DNA of 64,000 bases from Agromyces sp. ISL-38 (GCF_018613935.1 NZ_JAGGPF010000010.1:372001-436000); one strand, 5' to 3'. Positions 1-8,918 are shown, counted from the stretch's first letter. Notes: generated by a model not told the origin, from the letters alone. Numbers and translations: made by a program.

Positions 1-1
1 G

Positions 2-190
2 TTCGTCGGCACCGTGCGCGGGCTGCCCGGTCATTGGCTTTCAGTGGAAGGTCGCTCGATCGTGCCCGGCATCGCAGTGCGTGAAGACACGGCGAGCGAC
101 GGAACCGAGTTCGTGCTCGCGCTCGACGGCGAACAGCTCGCGTGGGCGCAACCGCATGGGCGCGCGCTTCACTGGGTCGCGAATCCCTAG
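2..190 (+). CDS. 3' end of an unrecognised gene (partial)
   Basis: Open frame entering from the left edge and ending at TAG 188-190. It encodes at least 62 residues, with a C-terminus reading ALHWVANP. Composition (Trp, Val and Gly rich, GC-biased third positions) looks like real coding sequence, but I recognise no family in so short a fragment. Its stop codon lies inside the predicted -10 box of rpiB, so the two genes are directly abutted on the same strand. Function cannot be assigned from this window. Confidence 0.55.
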   Translation, partial: FVGTVRGLPGHWLSVEGRSIVPGIAVREDTASDGTEFVLALDGEQLAWAQPHGRALHWVANP

Positions 191-193
191 ACT
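188..193 (+). promoter_or_regulatory. -10 box (TAGACT) for a leaderless rpiB transcript
   Basis: TAGACT ends 6 nt before the rpiB ATG and there is no Shine-Dalgarno sequence. This TAnnnT plus 6-7 nt plus start-codon arrangement is the usual leaderless promoter layout in actinobacteria. The box overlaps the stop codon of the upstream gene. Confidence 0.5.
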
Positions 194-199
194 TGGCGC

Positions 200-715
200 A
201 TGCGCATCCATATCGCGACCGACCACGCCGGCCTCGAATTCAGCCGCACCCTCGTCGATCACCTGACCAACGGCGGTCACGAGGTCGTCGATCACGGCCC
301 CACCGAGTACGACCCCCTCGACGACTACCCGGCGTTCTGCATCAACGCAGCGCAGGCGGTCGCTCGCGACCAGGCTGCCGGCGTGCACACGCTCGGGATC
401 GTCTTCGGCGGGTCGGGGAACGGCGAGCAGATCGCCGCGAACAAGGTGCACGGCATCCGTGCGGCGCTCGTCTGGAGCATGGACACCGCGATTCTCGCCC
501 GCCAGCACAATGATGCGAACGTGATCTCGATCGGCGCTCGCCAGCACACCGTCGAGGAGGCGATCCGGTACATCGACGCCTTCATCGCCGAGCCGTTCTC
601 GGGCGACGAACGCCACGCGCGCCGCATCGCGCAGCTCGCCGAATACGAGGAGACCGGCGACATCGCGGGCAAGGGCGTCGACGTCGCGACGGGCTCGACC
701 ACCGCATCGGAGTAG
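200..715 (+). CDS. rpiB: Ribose-5-phosphate isomerase B
   Basis: 171 residues, RpiB/LacAB family. Interconverts ribose 5-phosphate and ribulose 5-phosphate in the non-oxidative pentose phosphate pathway (cytosolic). Visible landmarks are the N-terminal TDHAG phosphate/substrate loop (residues 7-11), the GGSGNGEQ loop at 70-77 with Glu76 as the likely general base (the actinobacterial type uses Glu rather than the Cys of the E. coli enzyme), and the NDANVISIGAR segment near 104-114. Length fits the family. The ATG at 200 is preceded by a -10 box, not a ribosome site. A DNA glycosylase gene follows after 9 bp, so the four genes from here to 3886 probably form one transcript. Confidence 0.95.
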   Translation: MRIHIATDHAGLEFSRTLVDHLTNGGHEVVDHGPTEYDPLDDYPAFCINAAQAVARDQAAGVHTLGIVFGGSGNGEQIAANKVHGIRAALVWSMDTAILARQHNDANVISIGARQHTVEEAIRYIDAFIAEPFSGDERHARRIAQLAEYEETGDIAGKGVDVATGSTTASE

Positions 716-724
716 AAGACCGCC

Positions 725-1729
725 ATGCCCGAGGGCCACTCCGTCCACCGCATCACCCGGCAGTTCGAGCGTAACTTCGTGGGCCGCGTCGTGCGGGCCT
801 CGAGTCCGCAGGGCAGGTTCGCGGCGGGGGCGGCTGAGCTCGACGGGCGACGGATGACGGATGCCCGCGCCGTCGGCAAGCAGATGTTCCTCGGCTTCGA
901 GGGAGACCGCTGGCTGCGGGTGCACCTCGGCATGTACGGCGCGTGGGACTTCGCCGGCGACATCCTCATGGATGCGACCATCGCGTCGGCGAACGGCCGC
1001 ATGGGGCACACAGGGCAGAAGGGCACGTTCCTCGAGAGCCCGAACCCCGACGCGGTCGTGTTCGACACGGCGGGGGAGAACTCGGTCACGTCGATCGGCG
1101 CGCCGCGGCGCACCCGCCTGCGCATGTCGGAGTCCGAGAAGGAGGGCAACGAGCTCACGACCTTCCCGCCCGAGCCCGTGGGGCAGGTGCGCGTGCGCCT
1201 CCTCACCGACACCGTGAGCGCCGACCTGCGAGGGCCCACGGCGTGCGAGGTGCTCGATCCCGCACGGGTCGAGGCCGTCGTGGCGAGGCTCGGGCCCGAT
1301 CCCCTCATCGACGAGGGAAAGGCCGCGGAAGACCGGTTCGCGGCATCCGTCACGAAGAAGCCGACGCCCATCGCGCTGCTGCTCATGGACCAGAACGTCA
1401 TCGCGGGCATCGGCAACGTCTACCGGGCCGAACTCCTGTTCCGCGCGCGGCAGAACCCGCACACGCCGGGCAGGCTCGTGCCCGAGGAGCACGTGCGACA
1501 CTTGTGGCGCGACTGGGCGAAGCTGCTCCGCATCGGCGTGGAGACCGGCCAGATGATGACGATGGACGACCTCGAGGGCGAGGCCTACCGCGCGGCCATG
1601 GCGAATCGTGCCGACCGGCACTGGGTGTACAAGCGCGAGGGGCTGCCCTGCCGGGTGTGCGGCACCAACATCGTGCTCGAGGAGCTGGGCGCCCGCAAAC
1701 TCTACTGGTGCCCGTACTGCCAGGCCTGA
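725..1729 (+). CDS. Fpg/Nei family DNA glycosylase (endonuclease VIII type)
   Basis: 334 residues. A base-excision repair glycosylase/AP lyase acting on oxidised bases. The protein begins MPEGHS: after Met removal the terminal Pro is the nucleophile and Glu the proton donor; PEGH rather than PELP indicates the Nei branch. Lys52 (VGKQM) is the conserved beta-hairpin lysine. An H2TH domain lies around residues 215-280 and a C-terminal zinc finger has the pattern CRVC...CPYC in the last 26 residues. An insert of about 70 residues after residue 80 makes it longer than E. coli Nei (263 residues); similar inserts occur in actinobacterial relatives. Start ATG 725 is fixed by the need for PE at the N-terminus. 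Confidence 0.93.
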   Translation: MPEGHSVHRITRQFERNFVGRVVRASSPQGRFAAGAAELDGRRMTDARAVGKQMFLGFEGDRWLRVHLGMYGAWDFAGDILMDATIASANGRMGHTGQKGTFLESPNPDAVVFDTAGENSVTSIGAPRRTRLRMSESEKEGNELTTFPPEPVGQVRVRLLTDTVSADLRGPTACEVLDPARVEAVVARLGPDPLIDEGKAAEDRFAASVTKKPTPIALLLMDQNVIAGIGNVYRAELLFRARQNPHTPGRLVPEEHVRHLWRDWAKLLRIGVETGQMMTMDDLEGEAYRAAMANRADRHWVYKREGLPCRVCGTNIVLEELGARKLYWCPYCQA

Positions 1730-1739
1730 TTGGAACCCC

Positions 1740-2384
1740 ATGCGACAGAACCCGAGCTTCACCATGACGAGCGAGGAAGCCGTCAAGCGCCTGATCCGCG
1801 AGCACCCGTGGATGACGATCGTCAGCATGACGGATGCCGCGGGCCTCGTCGCGTCCCACTACCCGGTGCTCCTCGACGAGACCGCCGAGGGCATCGTGCT
1901 GCTCACCCACGTGGGCCGGCCCGACGAGGTCGTGCACGAACTCGGCCGCCACGAGACCCTGGTCATCGTGCAGGGCCCGCACGGCTACATCTCGCCCGGC
2001 TGGTACGACGCGAATCCCGCCGTGCCCACGTGGAACTTCGTGACGGCGCACCTCTACGGCACTCCCGAGCTCCTGAGTGCCGACGAGAACCTGCGCGTGC
2101 TCGAAGCGCTCGTCGACCACTTCGAGGATCCGATGCCCGAACCGCGCCGCATGCGGGGCACCGCCGAGAACTCGGCCTATGCCGATCGCATCGCCACGGG
2201 TACCGTTGGCCTGCGCATTCCCGTCACGCGATTCGTCGCAAAGAACAAGATGAGCCAGAACAAGCCCGCCGAGACCGTCGACCGCATCATCGCCGAGCTC
2301 GAGGGAGATGGCCCCTACGCGAGCCTCGCGCTCGCCGCAGAGATGCGCCGCACCCATGAGACGCTTCGGGCGGCCCGTGCATGA
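1740..2384 (+). CDS. FMN-binding negative transcriptional regulator, PaiB-like
   Basis: 214 residues. PaiB/FMN-binding family (split-barrel flavin fold). Members are annotated as transcriptional regulators after Bacillus PaiB, although many may be flavin or haem-handling proteins, so the role is uncertain. The N-terminal MRQNPSF matches the family's M-x-x-P-x-F opening, which is why ATG 1740 is preferred over the in-frame upstream start. The segment HLYGTPELL near residue 105 and the C-terminal KNKMSQNKP near 169 are family landmarks. It starts 10 bp after the glycosylase stop and ends overlapping the amidohydrolase start by 4 bp (ATGA), consistent with translational coupling. Confidence 0.85.
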   Translation: MRQNPSFTMTSEEAVKRLIREHPWMTIVSMTDAAGLVASHYPVLLDETAEGIVLLTHVGRPDEVVHELGRHETLVIVQGPHGYISPGWYDANPAVPTWNFVTAHLYGTPELLSADENLRVLEALVDHFEDPMPEPRRMRGTAENSAYADRIATGTVGLRIPVTRFVAKNKMSQNKPAETVDRIIAELEGDGPYASLALAAEMRRTHETLRAARA

Positions 2385-3886
2385 GCGGCGTTACGCCGCT
2401 CCTCCTCGCCGGAGCCCGCCTGCCCGGCGCCCACGACGCGGTCGACCTGCACCTCGCGGGCGGCACGATCACCGCGATCACCCCCGCGGGTGTCCAGCCA
2501 TCAAAGGCCTCAGCGCACGGCGTCCAGGGCGCCCGACGCATCGAGCTCGACGGTCGATTCGTCGTGCCGGGCCTCCACGACCGGCACGTGCACTTCTCGC
2601 AATGGGCGATGGTGTCGCGCCGGCTCGATCTCGCCGAGGCCCGCTCGGCCTCGGCGGCGGCGGCGCTCGTCGCGGCATCCGTCGCCCGCGGCGACACCGA
2701 GGTGATCGGCTTCGGCTATCGCGACGCGCTCTGGACGGATGCCCCGAGCCGCGCGGCGCTCGACGCCGTCGCCGGCGACGTGCCCGTCGTGCTCGTCTCC
2801 GCCGACCTGCACTCCTGCTGGCTGAACACGGCGGCGCTGCGTCGCCACGGAGTCGAACACGTCGCCGATGCGAGCGGACTGCTCCGCGAGGATGACGCCT
2901 TCCGGATGCTGCGCGAGATCGACGACGTGGCCGACGATGTGCTCGACGGCTGGGTCGAGGATGCAGCACGGCGGGCCGCCGCTCGCGGCGTCGTCGGCAT
3001 CGTCGACCTCGAGATGCGCTGGAACCGCGACGACTGGGCGCGCCGCGCCGCCAACGGCTCGTCGGCGTTGCGCGTCGCATTCGGCATCTACACCCAGCAC
3101 CTCGACCGCGCCATCGCCGAGGGGCTGCACACCGGCGATGCCGTGCCGGGAACCGGCGGTCTCGTCACCGTCGGCGGCCACAAGATCATCACCGACGGCT
3201 CGCTGAACACCCGAACGGCCTGGTGCTTCGACCCCTACCCGGGTCGCGGCCCCGACGAGCACCCCTACGGGCTCTCGACCGTGCCCTACGACGAGCTCGT
3301 GCCGCTCATGCGCACGGCTCACAAGGCGGGTATCACCCCCACCGTGCACGCCATCGGCGACCACGCCAATGCGGTGGTGCTCGACGCCTTCGAGGAGATC
3401 GGATGCCGCGGCTCCATCGAGCACGCACAACTCCTCCGGCGCGAAGACGTCGCACGCTTCGCCGCGCTCGGCATCGTCGCGAGCGTGCAGCCCGAGCACG
3501 CCATGGACGACCGTGACGTCGCCGAACGGTACTGGGCCGGCCGCACCGACCGGGCGTTCATGCTCGCCGACCTCGCCGACGCGGGCGTCGAGCTCGCCCT
3601 CGGCTCCGACGCGCCCGTGGCGCCGCTCGACCCTTGGATCGCGATGTCCGCCGCCGTCGCGCGCAGCCGCGACGGGCGCGAGCCGTGGCACCCCGAGCAG
3701 GCGATCGACGTGCGCGTCGCGCTCGCGGCGTCGACGGGCGGGCACGGCGCCACGGTGAGGGCCGGGTCGGTCGCGGATCTCGCGGTGATCGAGCTCGATC
3801 CCTTCGCGGCATCCGCCGACGACCTCAGACGGATGCCGGTGGCGGCGACCCTGCTCGCGGGCCGCTTCACGCACGACTCGCTCTGA
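2381..3886 (+). CDS. Amidohydrolase family protein (YtcJ/NfdA type)
   Basis: 501 residues. Metal-dependent amidohydrolase of the amidohydrolase_3 group, a TIM-barrel flanked by a small beta domain. The metal motif HxH is seen in GLHDRHVHF near residue 66. Later metal ligands are suggested by HAIGDHAN (near 326), SIEHAQLL (near 347) and the late Asp in LALGSDAP (near 410). Substrate is unknown; relatives hydrolyse N-substituted formamides or other C-N bonds. ATG overlaps the stop of the PaiB-like gene, so this is probably the last gene of the rpiB operon. A short GC hairpin follows at 3897-3912. Confidence 0.88.
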   Translation: MSGVTPLLLAGARLPGAHDAVDLHLAGGTITAITPAGVQPSKASAHGVQGARRIELDGRFVVPGLHDRHVHFSQWAMVSRRLDLAEARSASAAAALVAASVARGDTEVIGFGYRDALWTDAPSRAALDAVAGDVPVVLVSADLHSCWLNTAALRRHGVEHVADASGLLREDDAFRMLREIDDVADDVLDGWVEDAARRAAARGVVGIVDLEMRWNRDDWARRAANGSSALRVAFGIYTQHLDRAIAEGLHTGDAVPGTGGLVTVGGHKIITDGSLNTRTAWCFDPYPGRGPDEHPYGLSTVPYDELVPLMRTAHKAGITPTVHAIGDHANAVVLDAFEEIGCRGSIEHAQLLRREDVARFAALGIVASVQPEHAMDDRDVAERYWAGRTDRAFMLADLADAGVELALGSDAPVAPLDPWIAMSAAVARSRDGREPWHPEQAIDVRVALAASTGGHGATVRAGSVADLAVIELDPFAASADDLRRMPVAATLLAGRFTHDSL

Positions 3887-3896
3887 CCGGCGAGGG

Positions 3897-3912
3897 CGGG
3901 GGAAAACCCCCG
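3897..3912 (+). terminator. Short GC hairpin after the amidohydrolase
   Basis: CGGGGG-AAAA-CCCCCG inverted repeat 10 nt after the stop codon. There is no T-tract after it, so termination activity is uncertain. Confidence 0.3.
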
Positions 3913-3970
3913 ACCCGATCCGGGCGCACACCGGCTGGGGCGTCGAGCGCCCGCTCGCGAGGCTGGATGC

Positions 3971-5515
3971 ATGCCAGTTGCACCCCGTTTCTCACCTGCA
4001 CGCCTCCGCCGCCCGCGAGCGACGCTGAGCGCCCTCGCGGCCATTGCGGCCGGCGGCCTCGTGGCCGTCTCCTTCGCCGGTTGCGGCCTCGTCGGCCCTT
4101 CGCCGGTGTCCACCGTCGGCGACGTCGAGTTCGACACCCCGCTCACGATTCCGCCGCTCGCCGAGTCGAGCGTCGACGCTGACGGCACCCGGGTCTTCTC
4201 GCTCGACGCGCAGGCCGGCTCCACCGAGTTCGAGCCGGGGGAGCCGAGCAACACCTGGGGCTTCAATGGCAGCTACCTGGGTCCGACGATCGTCGCGAAG
4301 TGGGGCGAGCACGTGCGCGTCGACATGACGAACAGCCTCGACGAGCCGACGACCGTGCACTGGCACGGCATGCACCTTCCCGCCGAGATGGACGGCGGCC
4401 CGCACCAGATGGTGGAGCCCGGCGCCTCGTGGTCGCCCGAGTGGGACATCGACCAGCAGGCGGCGACCCTCTGGTACCACCCGCACCCGCACGGCGACAC
4501 CGAGGATCACGTCGCCAAGGGTCTCGCCGGCATGTTCCTCGTGCAGGACGACGCCGAAGCTGCACTCGATCTCCCGCGCGAGTACGGCGTCGATGACGTG
4601 CCCGTCATCGTGCAGGATGCCGGATTCTCCGCCGAGGGAGAGCAGGAGGGCCGCGGCCACGGGTTCGCGGGCGCCCTCGGTGACGAGCTCATCGTGAACG
4701 GCACGCGCGGCCCGTTCCTCGACGTCGACGACGAGCTCGTGCGATTGCGTCTCCTCAACGCCTCCACGGCGCGCAGCTATGCGTTCGGCTGGTCCGATGG
4801 GCGGCCGATCGAGCTCATCGCCACCGACGGCGGGCTGCTCGAGGCATCCGTCGAACTCGACCAGGTCATGCTCTCACCCGGTGAGCGCGCCGAGGTGCTC
4901 GTGCGGATGGTGCCCGGCGAACGGGTCGTATTGCAGTCGAAGATGACTCCCGAAATCGCCGGCATGCAGTCCATGATCGCGGCGAGCAACGGCGGCACCG
5001 ACTCATTCGACGTGCTCGAACTGCGGGCCGCCGCCTCGCTCGACCCTGCACGCGCCGTGCCCGAGCTACTCAACACCATTCCTCCCGTCGACGAGAGCGC
5101 GGTGGCGACCACCCGCACGTTCGACCTTCACGGGTTCGAGATCAACGACGACGAGATGGAGATGGGGCGCATCGACGAGACCGTCACGGTCGACACGACC
5201 GAGCGATGGATCGTGACGAACACGAGCTCCATGCCCCACAGCTTCCACGTGCACGACGTGCAGTTCCGCATCGCCTCGATCGACGGCGCTGCACCGCCGC
5301 CTGAGCTCGCCGGCTGGAAGGACACGTTCTTCGCGAAGCCCGAGACCGAGTTCGAACTCATCCTGCGCTTCGAGGACTACGCCGACCCCGACACGCCGTA
5401 CATGTACCACTGCCACCTGCTGTGGCACGAAGATCAGGGCATGATGGGGCAATTCGCCGTCGCGGAGCCCGGCCAACAGGCGACAATGACGGAGGAGACG
5501 CACCATGAGCACTGA
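3971..5515 (+). CDS. Multicopper oxidase, exported
   Basis: 514 residues. A three-cupredoxin-domain oxidase that couples substrate oxidation to four-electron reduction of O2, outside the membrane. N-terminus: basic RLRRPR, then a hydrophobic stretch (residues 19-37) ending FAGC, which may be a lipobox with Cys38. All copper motifs are visible: HWHGMH near 132, WYHPHPHG near 167, HSFHVHDVQF near 423, and HCHLLWHEDQGMM near 482 (T1 Cys, His and axial Met). A His-rich C-terminus (ETHHEH) may bind extra metal. It is closest in pattern to CueO/FtsP-like oxidases. The stop overlaps the start of a sensor kinase gene by 11 bp, suggesting joint expression and a link to metal or envelope stress. Confidence 0.93.
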   Translation: MPVAPRFSPARLRRPRATLSALAAIAAGGLVAVSFAGCGLVGPSPVSTVGDVEFDTPLTIPPLAESSVDADGTRVFSLDAQAGSTEFEPGEPSNTWGFNGSYLGPTIVAKWGEHVRVDMTNSLDEPTTVHWHGMHLPAEMDGGPHQMVEPGASWSPEWDIDQQAATLWYHPHPHGDTEDHVAKGLAGMFLVQDDAEAALDLPREYGVDDVPVIVQDAGFSAEGEQEGRGHGFAGALGDELIVNGTRGPFLDVDDELVRLRLLNASTARSYAFGWSDGRPIELIATDGGLLEASVELDQVMLSPGERAEVLVRMVPGERVVLQSKMTPEIAGMQSMIAASNGGTDSFDVLELRAAASLDPARAVPELLNTIPPVDESAVATTRTFDLHGFEINDDEMEMGRIDETVTVDTTERWIVTNTSSMPHSFHVHDVQFRIASIDGAAPPPELAGWKDTFFAKPETEFELILRFEDYADPDTPYMYHCHLLWHEDQGMMGQFAVAEPGQQATMTEETHHEH

Positions 5516-6896
5516 GACGAGCACCATGACCCTCGAGCGAACGGATGCCGCGCCGCGGCGCCCCGGCTACGGCGCCCTGTGGGCGAGCGTGCCGCGCGAG
5601 TTCGCGTTCCTCATCCTCACGATGCCGATCGCGGTCCTCAGCATCGTCGTGCTCGCGACCACGTTCTTCACCGGACTCGGCCTGATCTTCGTCGTCTTCG
5701 GCATCTTCATCGTCGTCGCGTCCCTCTTCATCGCTCGCGGCTTCGGTACTCTCGAACTCGTGCGCCTGCGGTGGGCCGGCCGGCCGGAAGTGCGGCGCCC
5801 GGCATGGGATCACGCCGATCGCAACCAGGGATTCTGGCGCACGATGTTCGCGCCCTTCATCGACGGGCACTACTGGCTCTACCTGCTTCACGGCATGGTC
5901 ATCAATCCGATCGTCAGCGTCATCACGTGGAGCATCACGGTCGCCTGGACCTCGGTCGCGCTCGCCGGAACCACGGGCTGGATCTGGCAGCGCTACATTC
6001 CCGATGGCGAGGGGCGCAACTTCTGGCTGCACGACCGCGTGCTCGACTTCCTCGTGCCGGGCAACACGTTCGACATCGACCCGCAAGTCGGCGAATCGGT
6101 GTTCGAGGTCATCCTCGGCGTGCTGTTCCTCATCATGTTGCCCTTCGTGTTCCGCGGCCTCACGGTGCTCCACGACCTCATCGCCCGCGGCGTGCTCGGC
6201 GCCTGGCGCTCCGAGGCGCTCGAGCGCGAGGTGCGGCAGCTCTCCGCGTCACGCGGTGCGGCCGTGCAGGCGGAGGACACCTCGCTCCGCCGTCTCGAGC
6301 GTGACATCCACGACGGACCGCAGCAACGGCTCGTGCGCCTGCAGATGGATCTCGCCGCGATCGAGCGCAAGCTCGAGGGTGACCCCGATTCGGCTCGCAC
6401 ACTGCTCCTCGAGGCGCGCGACCAGGCGCGTGAGGCACTCGACGAGCTGCGGGCGCTCTCGCGCGGGTTCGCCCCGCCGATCCTGCAGGACCGCGGGCTC
6501 GCCGCCGGCCTCGAGTCGCTGGCGTCGCGCAGCCCGGTCCCAGTGACCCGTGAGATCGAGGTGCCGACGGATGCCGCCCTGCCGGCCGTCATCGAACGCA
6601 ACGCGTACTTCATCGCCGCCGAGCTGCTGACGAACGCGGCGAAGCACTCCGGGGCCACCGGCATCCGCTTGCGCGCGTCGATGCGCGACACGGGCGAATC
6701 CGGACACTGGCTCGACCTGTGGGTGATCGACAACGGCCGCGGCGGCGCTGCGCCGGCTTCCGGTCACGGGCTCGCGGGGCTCGAGGAGCGCGTGCACGGC
6801 CTGCGTGGGATGCTCGTCATCGATAGCCCGCTGGCTGGGCCGACCACGATCGGTGCGCACATCCCGTTCGTGCCGGTCGCGGCATCCGCCGACTGA
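5505..6896 (+). CDS. Sensor histidine kinase, NarL-type with putative multi-TM sensor domain
   Basis: 463 residues. Residues 30-80 and about 120-210 contain four or more membrane segments resembling the actinobacterial 'putative sensor' domain. After these come a HisKA_3 dimerisation helix with the phospho-acceptor His269 in the motif RDIHDGPQQ and a HATPase domain (N box near NAAKHSG, G box near GHGLAGLEERV). ATG 5505 lies inside the multicopper oxidase gene (11 bp overlap), so translation is probably coupled. The response regulator gene follows after 76 bp and most likely encodes its partner. The signal sensed is unknown; the oxidase neighbour hints at metal or redox conditions. Confidence 0.9.
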   Translation: MSTETSTMTLERTDAAPRRPGYGALWASVPREFAFLILTMPIAVLSIVVLATTFFTGLGLIFVVFGIFIVVASLFIARGFGTLELVRLRWAGRPEVRRPAWDHADRNQGFWRTMFAPFIDGHYWLYLLHGMVINPIVSVITWSITVAWTSVALAGTTGWIWQRYIPDGEGRNFWLHDRVLDFLVPGNTFDIDPQVGESVFEVILGVLFLIMLPFVFRGLTVLHDLIARGVLGAWRSEALEREVRQLSASRGAAVQAEDTSLRRLERDIHDGPQQRLVRLQMDLAAIERKLEGDPDSARTLLLEARDQAREALDELRALSRGFAPPILQDRGLAAGLESLASRSPVPVTREIEVPTDAALPAVIERNAYFIAAELLTNAAKHSGATGIRLRASMRDTGESGHWLDLWVIDNGRGGAAPASGHGLAGLEERVHGLRGMLVIDSPLAGPTTIGAHIPFVPVAASAD

Positions 6897-6960
6897 ATCG
6901 ACGACCGGCGACCGAAGAACGACGACGGGCCGCGGGCGGCCTCGTGTGGTGCCCCGCCGC

Positions 6961-6966
6961 TAATGT
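6961..6966 (+). promoter_or_regulatory. -10 box (TAATGT) for the response regulator gene
   Basis: TAATGT ends 6 nt before the ATG at 6973. The intervening bases are G-rich but too close to the start to act as a ribosome site, so a leaderless transcript independent of the kinase gene is likely. Confidence 0.5.
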
Positions 6967-6972
6967 GGGGGC

Positions 6973-7635
6973 ATGACCGACTCCGCCCGCGGCCCGTTGC
7001 GCGTCGTGCTAGCCGAGGACTCGGTGCTCTTGCGTGAGGGACTCGTGCGACTCTTCGACGAGGCCGGCTTCGAGACCGCCGCGGCCTACGGCGACGCCGA
7101 CGAACTGCTGGCCCAGCTCGATGAGACCCGGCCCGATGTCGCGGTGCTCGACGTGAGGATGCCGCCGACGTTCCGCGACGAGGGCGTGCGTGCGGCAATC
7201 GAACTGCGCCGGCGCAAGCCGCGGCTCGGCGTGCTGCTGCTCAGCCAATACGTCGAGGGCACCTATGCGCACGAGTTGCTCTCCTCTGGCGAGGGCGGCA
7301 TGGGCTACCTGCTGAAAGATCGCATCGCCTCGCTCGACGAGCTGAAGGACGCCGTCGAGCGGGTGAGCGAGGGCGGCACGGTGCTCGACCCGCAAGTGGT
7401 GCGCGAGCTGCTGTCACGGCGCAGCGACCCGCTCGCGTCACTGACACCGCGCGAGCGGGAGGTGCTCGAGCTCATGGCCGAGGGCCGCACGAACGCGGGC
7501 ATCGCGAAGCAGCTCTTCATCGGCGTCGGCGCCGTGGAGAAGAACGTGACCTCGATCTTCCAGAAGCTCGCGCTCGAGGACTCGGGCACCGATCACCGCC
7601 GCGTGCTGGCCGTGATCACCTGGCTGCAGCGCTGA
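6973..7635 (+). CDS. LuxR/NarL-family response regulator
   Basis: 220 residues. Receiver domain (residues about 9-130) with acidic pocket AED near 14-16, phospho-acceptor Asp60 in VLDVRMP, and the conserved Lys in YLLKDR near 116. C-terminal LuxR-type helix-turn-helix (about 155-215) begins LTPREREVLELMAEG. It is the expected DNA-binding partner of the kinase at 5505. Its own -10 box 6 nt upstream suggests it can be transcribed separately from the oxidase and kinase. Confidence 0.94.
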   Translation: MTDSARGPLRVVLAEDSVLLREGLVRLFDEAGFETAAAYGDADELLAQLDETRPDVAVLDVRMPPTFRDEGVRAAIELRRRKPRLGVLLLSQYVEGTYAHELLSSGEGGMGYLLKDRIASLDELKDAVERVSEGGTVLDPQVVRELLSRRSDPLASLTPREREVLELMAEGRTNAGIAKQLFIGVGAVEKNVTSIFQKLALEDSGTDHRRVLAVITWLQR

Positions 7636-7642
7636 ACGAAGC

Positions 7643-8359
7643 TCAACCGCCGGCGCTGCGGCGCAGCGGCACATGGTCGCGCATCACGTGCAGGTAGCTG
7701 CGGTATCCCCACGACATCCAGAGCACGAACGCGGCGAGCGCGATGACGACGCCCAGGGCGATCGACCAGCCCACCGAGCCGGCGAGCGCGTACGTCATGG
7801 CGCCCGCGAAGAGCCCGATGAGAGCTGCGTTCACGACCAGCATCAGCATCATGGAGCTCGCGAAGACCTGTGACCGGTCGCGGTCGGCGAACGCGTAGTA
7901 CGTCTTGCCCGCCCCTCGGTCGTCGTCGGTCGTGCCCGTCATGAAGTACGGCTCGAGCCCGGGATCGAGGTCGAGGTAGGCGCCGCGAAGGCGATTCATG
8001 GCGAGGACGTAGACCAAGTCCTCGGTCGCCGTGTTGAACACGCGCAGCTGCGTGATCACCCCGAGCAGCACGAGCAGCAACAGTACTCCGAGCGCGGCGA
8101 CGCCGAACCAGCCGCGGAACTCGGTGGCATTGCCGAGCACGCCGAGCGTGACGAGCCCTGCTGAGACGAGCGTGAGGAAGATCGCGATGCGCGTCAGCAC
8201 CTCGCTCTGCGTGGTCGACCGCGACGCCAGGAGACTCCAGTGCTCAGTCGCAAGCATCTGCGCCCGAAGCGATTTCTGCGCATCGGTCAGCGGTGCGGCG
8301 TCACCGTCGGGAGACGACGCGGGCCCGGATGCATCCGCCGTCATACCGGCAGTCTGCAC
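7643..8359 (-). CDS. Four-TM membrane protein of unknown function
   Basis: 238 residues from GTG 8359; ATG 8344 (233 residues) is an equally plausible start. Two hydrophobic helices at about 57-77 and 84-105 are followed by a soluble loop of about 60 residues rich in Asp, Tyr and Arg. Two more helices lie at about 170-218. The C-terminus is basic. I do not recognise a named family. It is convergent with the response regulator (7 bp between stops) and lies downstream of dps on the same strand, 27 bp away, so it may be co-transcribed with dps. Confidence 0.7.
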   Translation of the reverse strand: MQTAGMTADASGPASSPDGDAAPLTDAQKSLRAQMLATEHWSLLASRSTTQSEVLTRIAIFLTLVSAGLVTLGVLGNATEFRGWFGVAALGVLLLLVLLGVITQLRVFNTATEDLVYVLAMNRLRGAYLDLDPGLEPYFMTGTTDDDRGAGKTYYAFADRDRSQVFASSMMLMLVVNAALIGLFAGAMTYALAGSVGWSIALGVVIALAAFVLWMSWGYRSYLHVMRDHVPLRRSAGG

Positions 8360-8386
8360 CCGGGCCCGTCAGGCCGCCAGCGCGGA

Positions 8387-8884
8387 CTACTTCACGGAGA
8401 TGTGTGAGAAGAGGAACCAGCGGTCCTTGTCGAGTCCGCGGCGGATCTCGATCGCGACATCCTGGCTCACAGGGTCGAGCTTCTCGAGGCCCTCGATCGC
8501 GTCGCCCACCTTCTCGGCCGCCAGGTCGATCTGCGCCACGACATCGGCGATCGCCTCGTCGTAGGGCTGGAATCCGAGCTTCGGGTTCGCCGCACCGCTC
8601 TTGCTGGCCACAGTGGCGAGGCGCCCGTCGATCGGGAGGCCGAGGGCGACCACTCGCTCGGCGGCGAGGTCGGCCCACTCCTGGGCATGCGCCACGACCT
8701 CGTCGAGGAGCTCGTGCACGGCGATGAAGTTCACGCCACGCACGTGCCAGTGCGCCTGCTTGCCGTTCACGGCGAGGGCGACGAGCTCGTGCACGACGGG
8801 CGTGAGGAACTGGGCGACGCCTGCGGCGACGTCGGCGTTGGATCCGGTCTTCGACGTCTTCGGTGCGTCCTTGGTGTCGGTCAT
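8387..8884 (-). CDS. dps: Dps family DNA-binding ferritin-like protein
   Basis: 165 residues. Stores iron using H2O2 and protects DNA during starvation and oxidative stress. The inter-subunit ferroxidase residues can all be matched to E. coli Dps: the His in AHWHVRG, then the His and Asp in FIAVHELLDE, and the later Asp and Glu in WADLAAER. The extended N-terminus with several Lys (TDTKDAPKTSKTG) could contact DNA. ATG 8884 is chosen because GGAAGGTGG lies just upstream. A sigma70-like promoter is visible at 8919-8946. A long in-frame upward extension past this ATG is not a plausible protein. Confidence 0.93.
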   Translation of the reverse strand: MTDTKDAPKTSKTGSNADVAAGVAQFLTPVVHELVALAVNGKQAHWHVRGVNFIAVHELLDEVVAHAQEWADLAAERVVALGLPIDGRLATVASKSGAANPKLGFQPYDEAIADVVAQIDLAAEKVGDAIEGLEKLDPVSQDVAIEIRRGLDKDRWFLFSHISVK

Positions 8885-8918
8885 CGATTTCCACCTTCCC
8901 TGGAGTATGTCCTGGTCA

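Noticed and set aside
5505..5515. Oxidase-kinase overlap as a gene fusion or frameshift
   Set aside because: Both proteins are complete with normal ends; an 11-bp overlap is ordinary coupling.
7643..8359. Possible VIT1/ferritin-type iron transporter next to dps
   Set aside because: The helices lack the acidic metal-binding residues expected for such a family; left as unknown.
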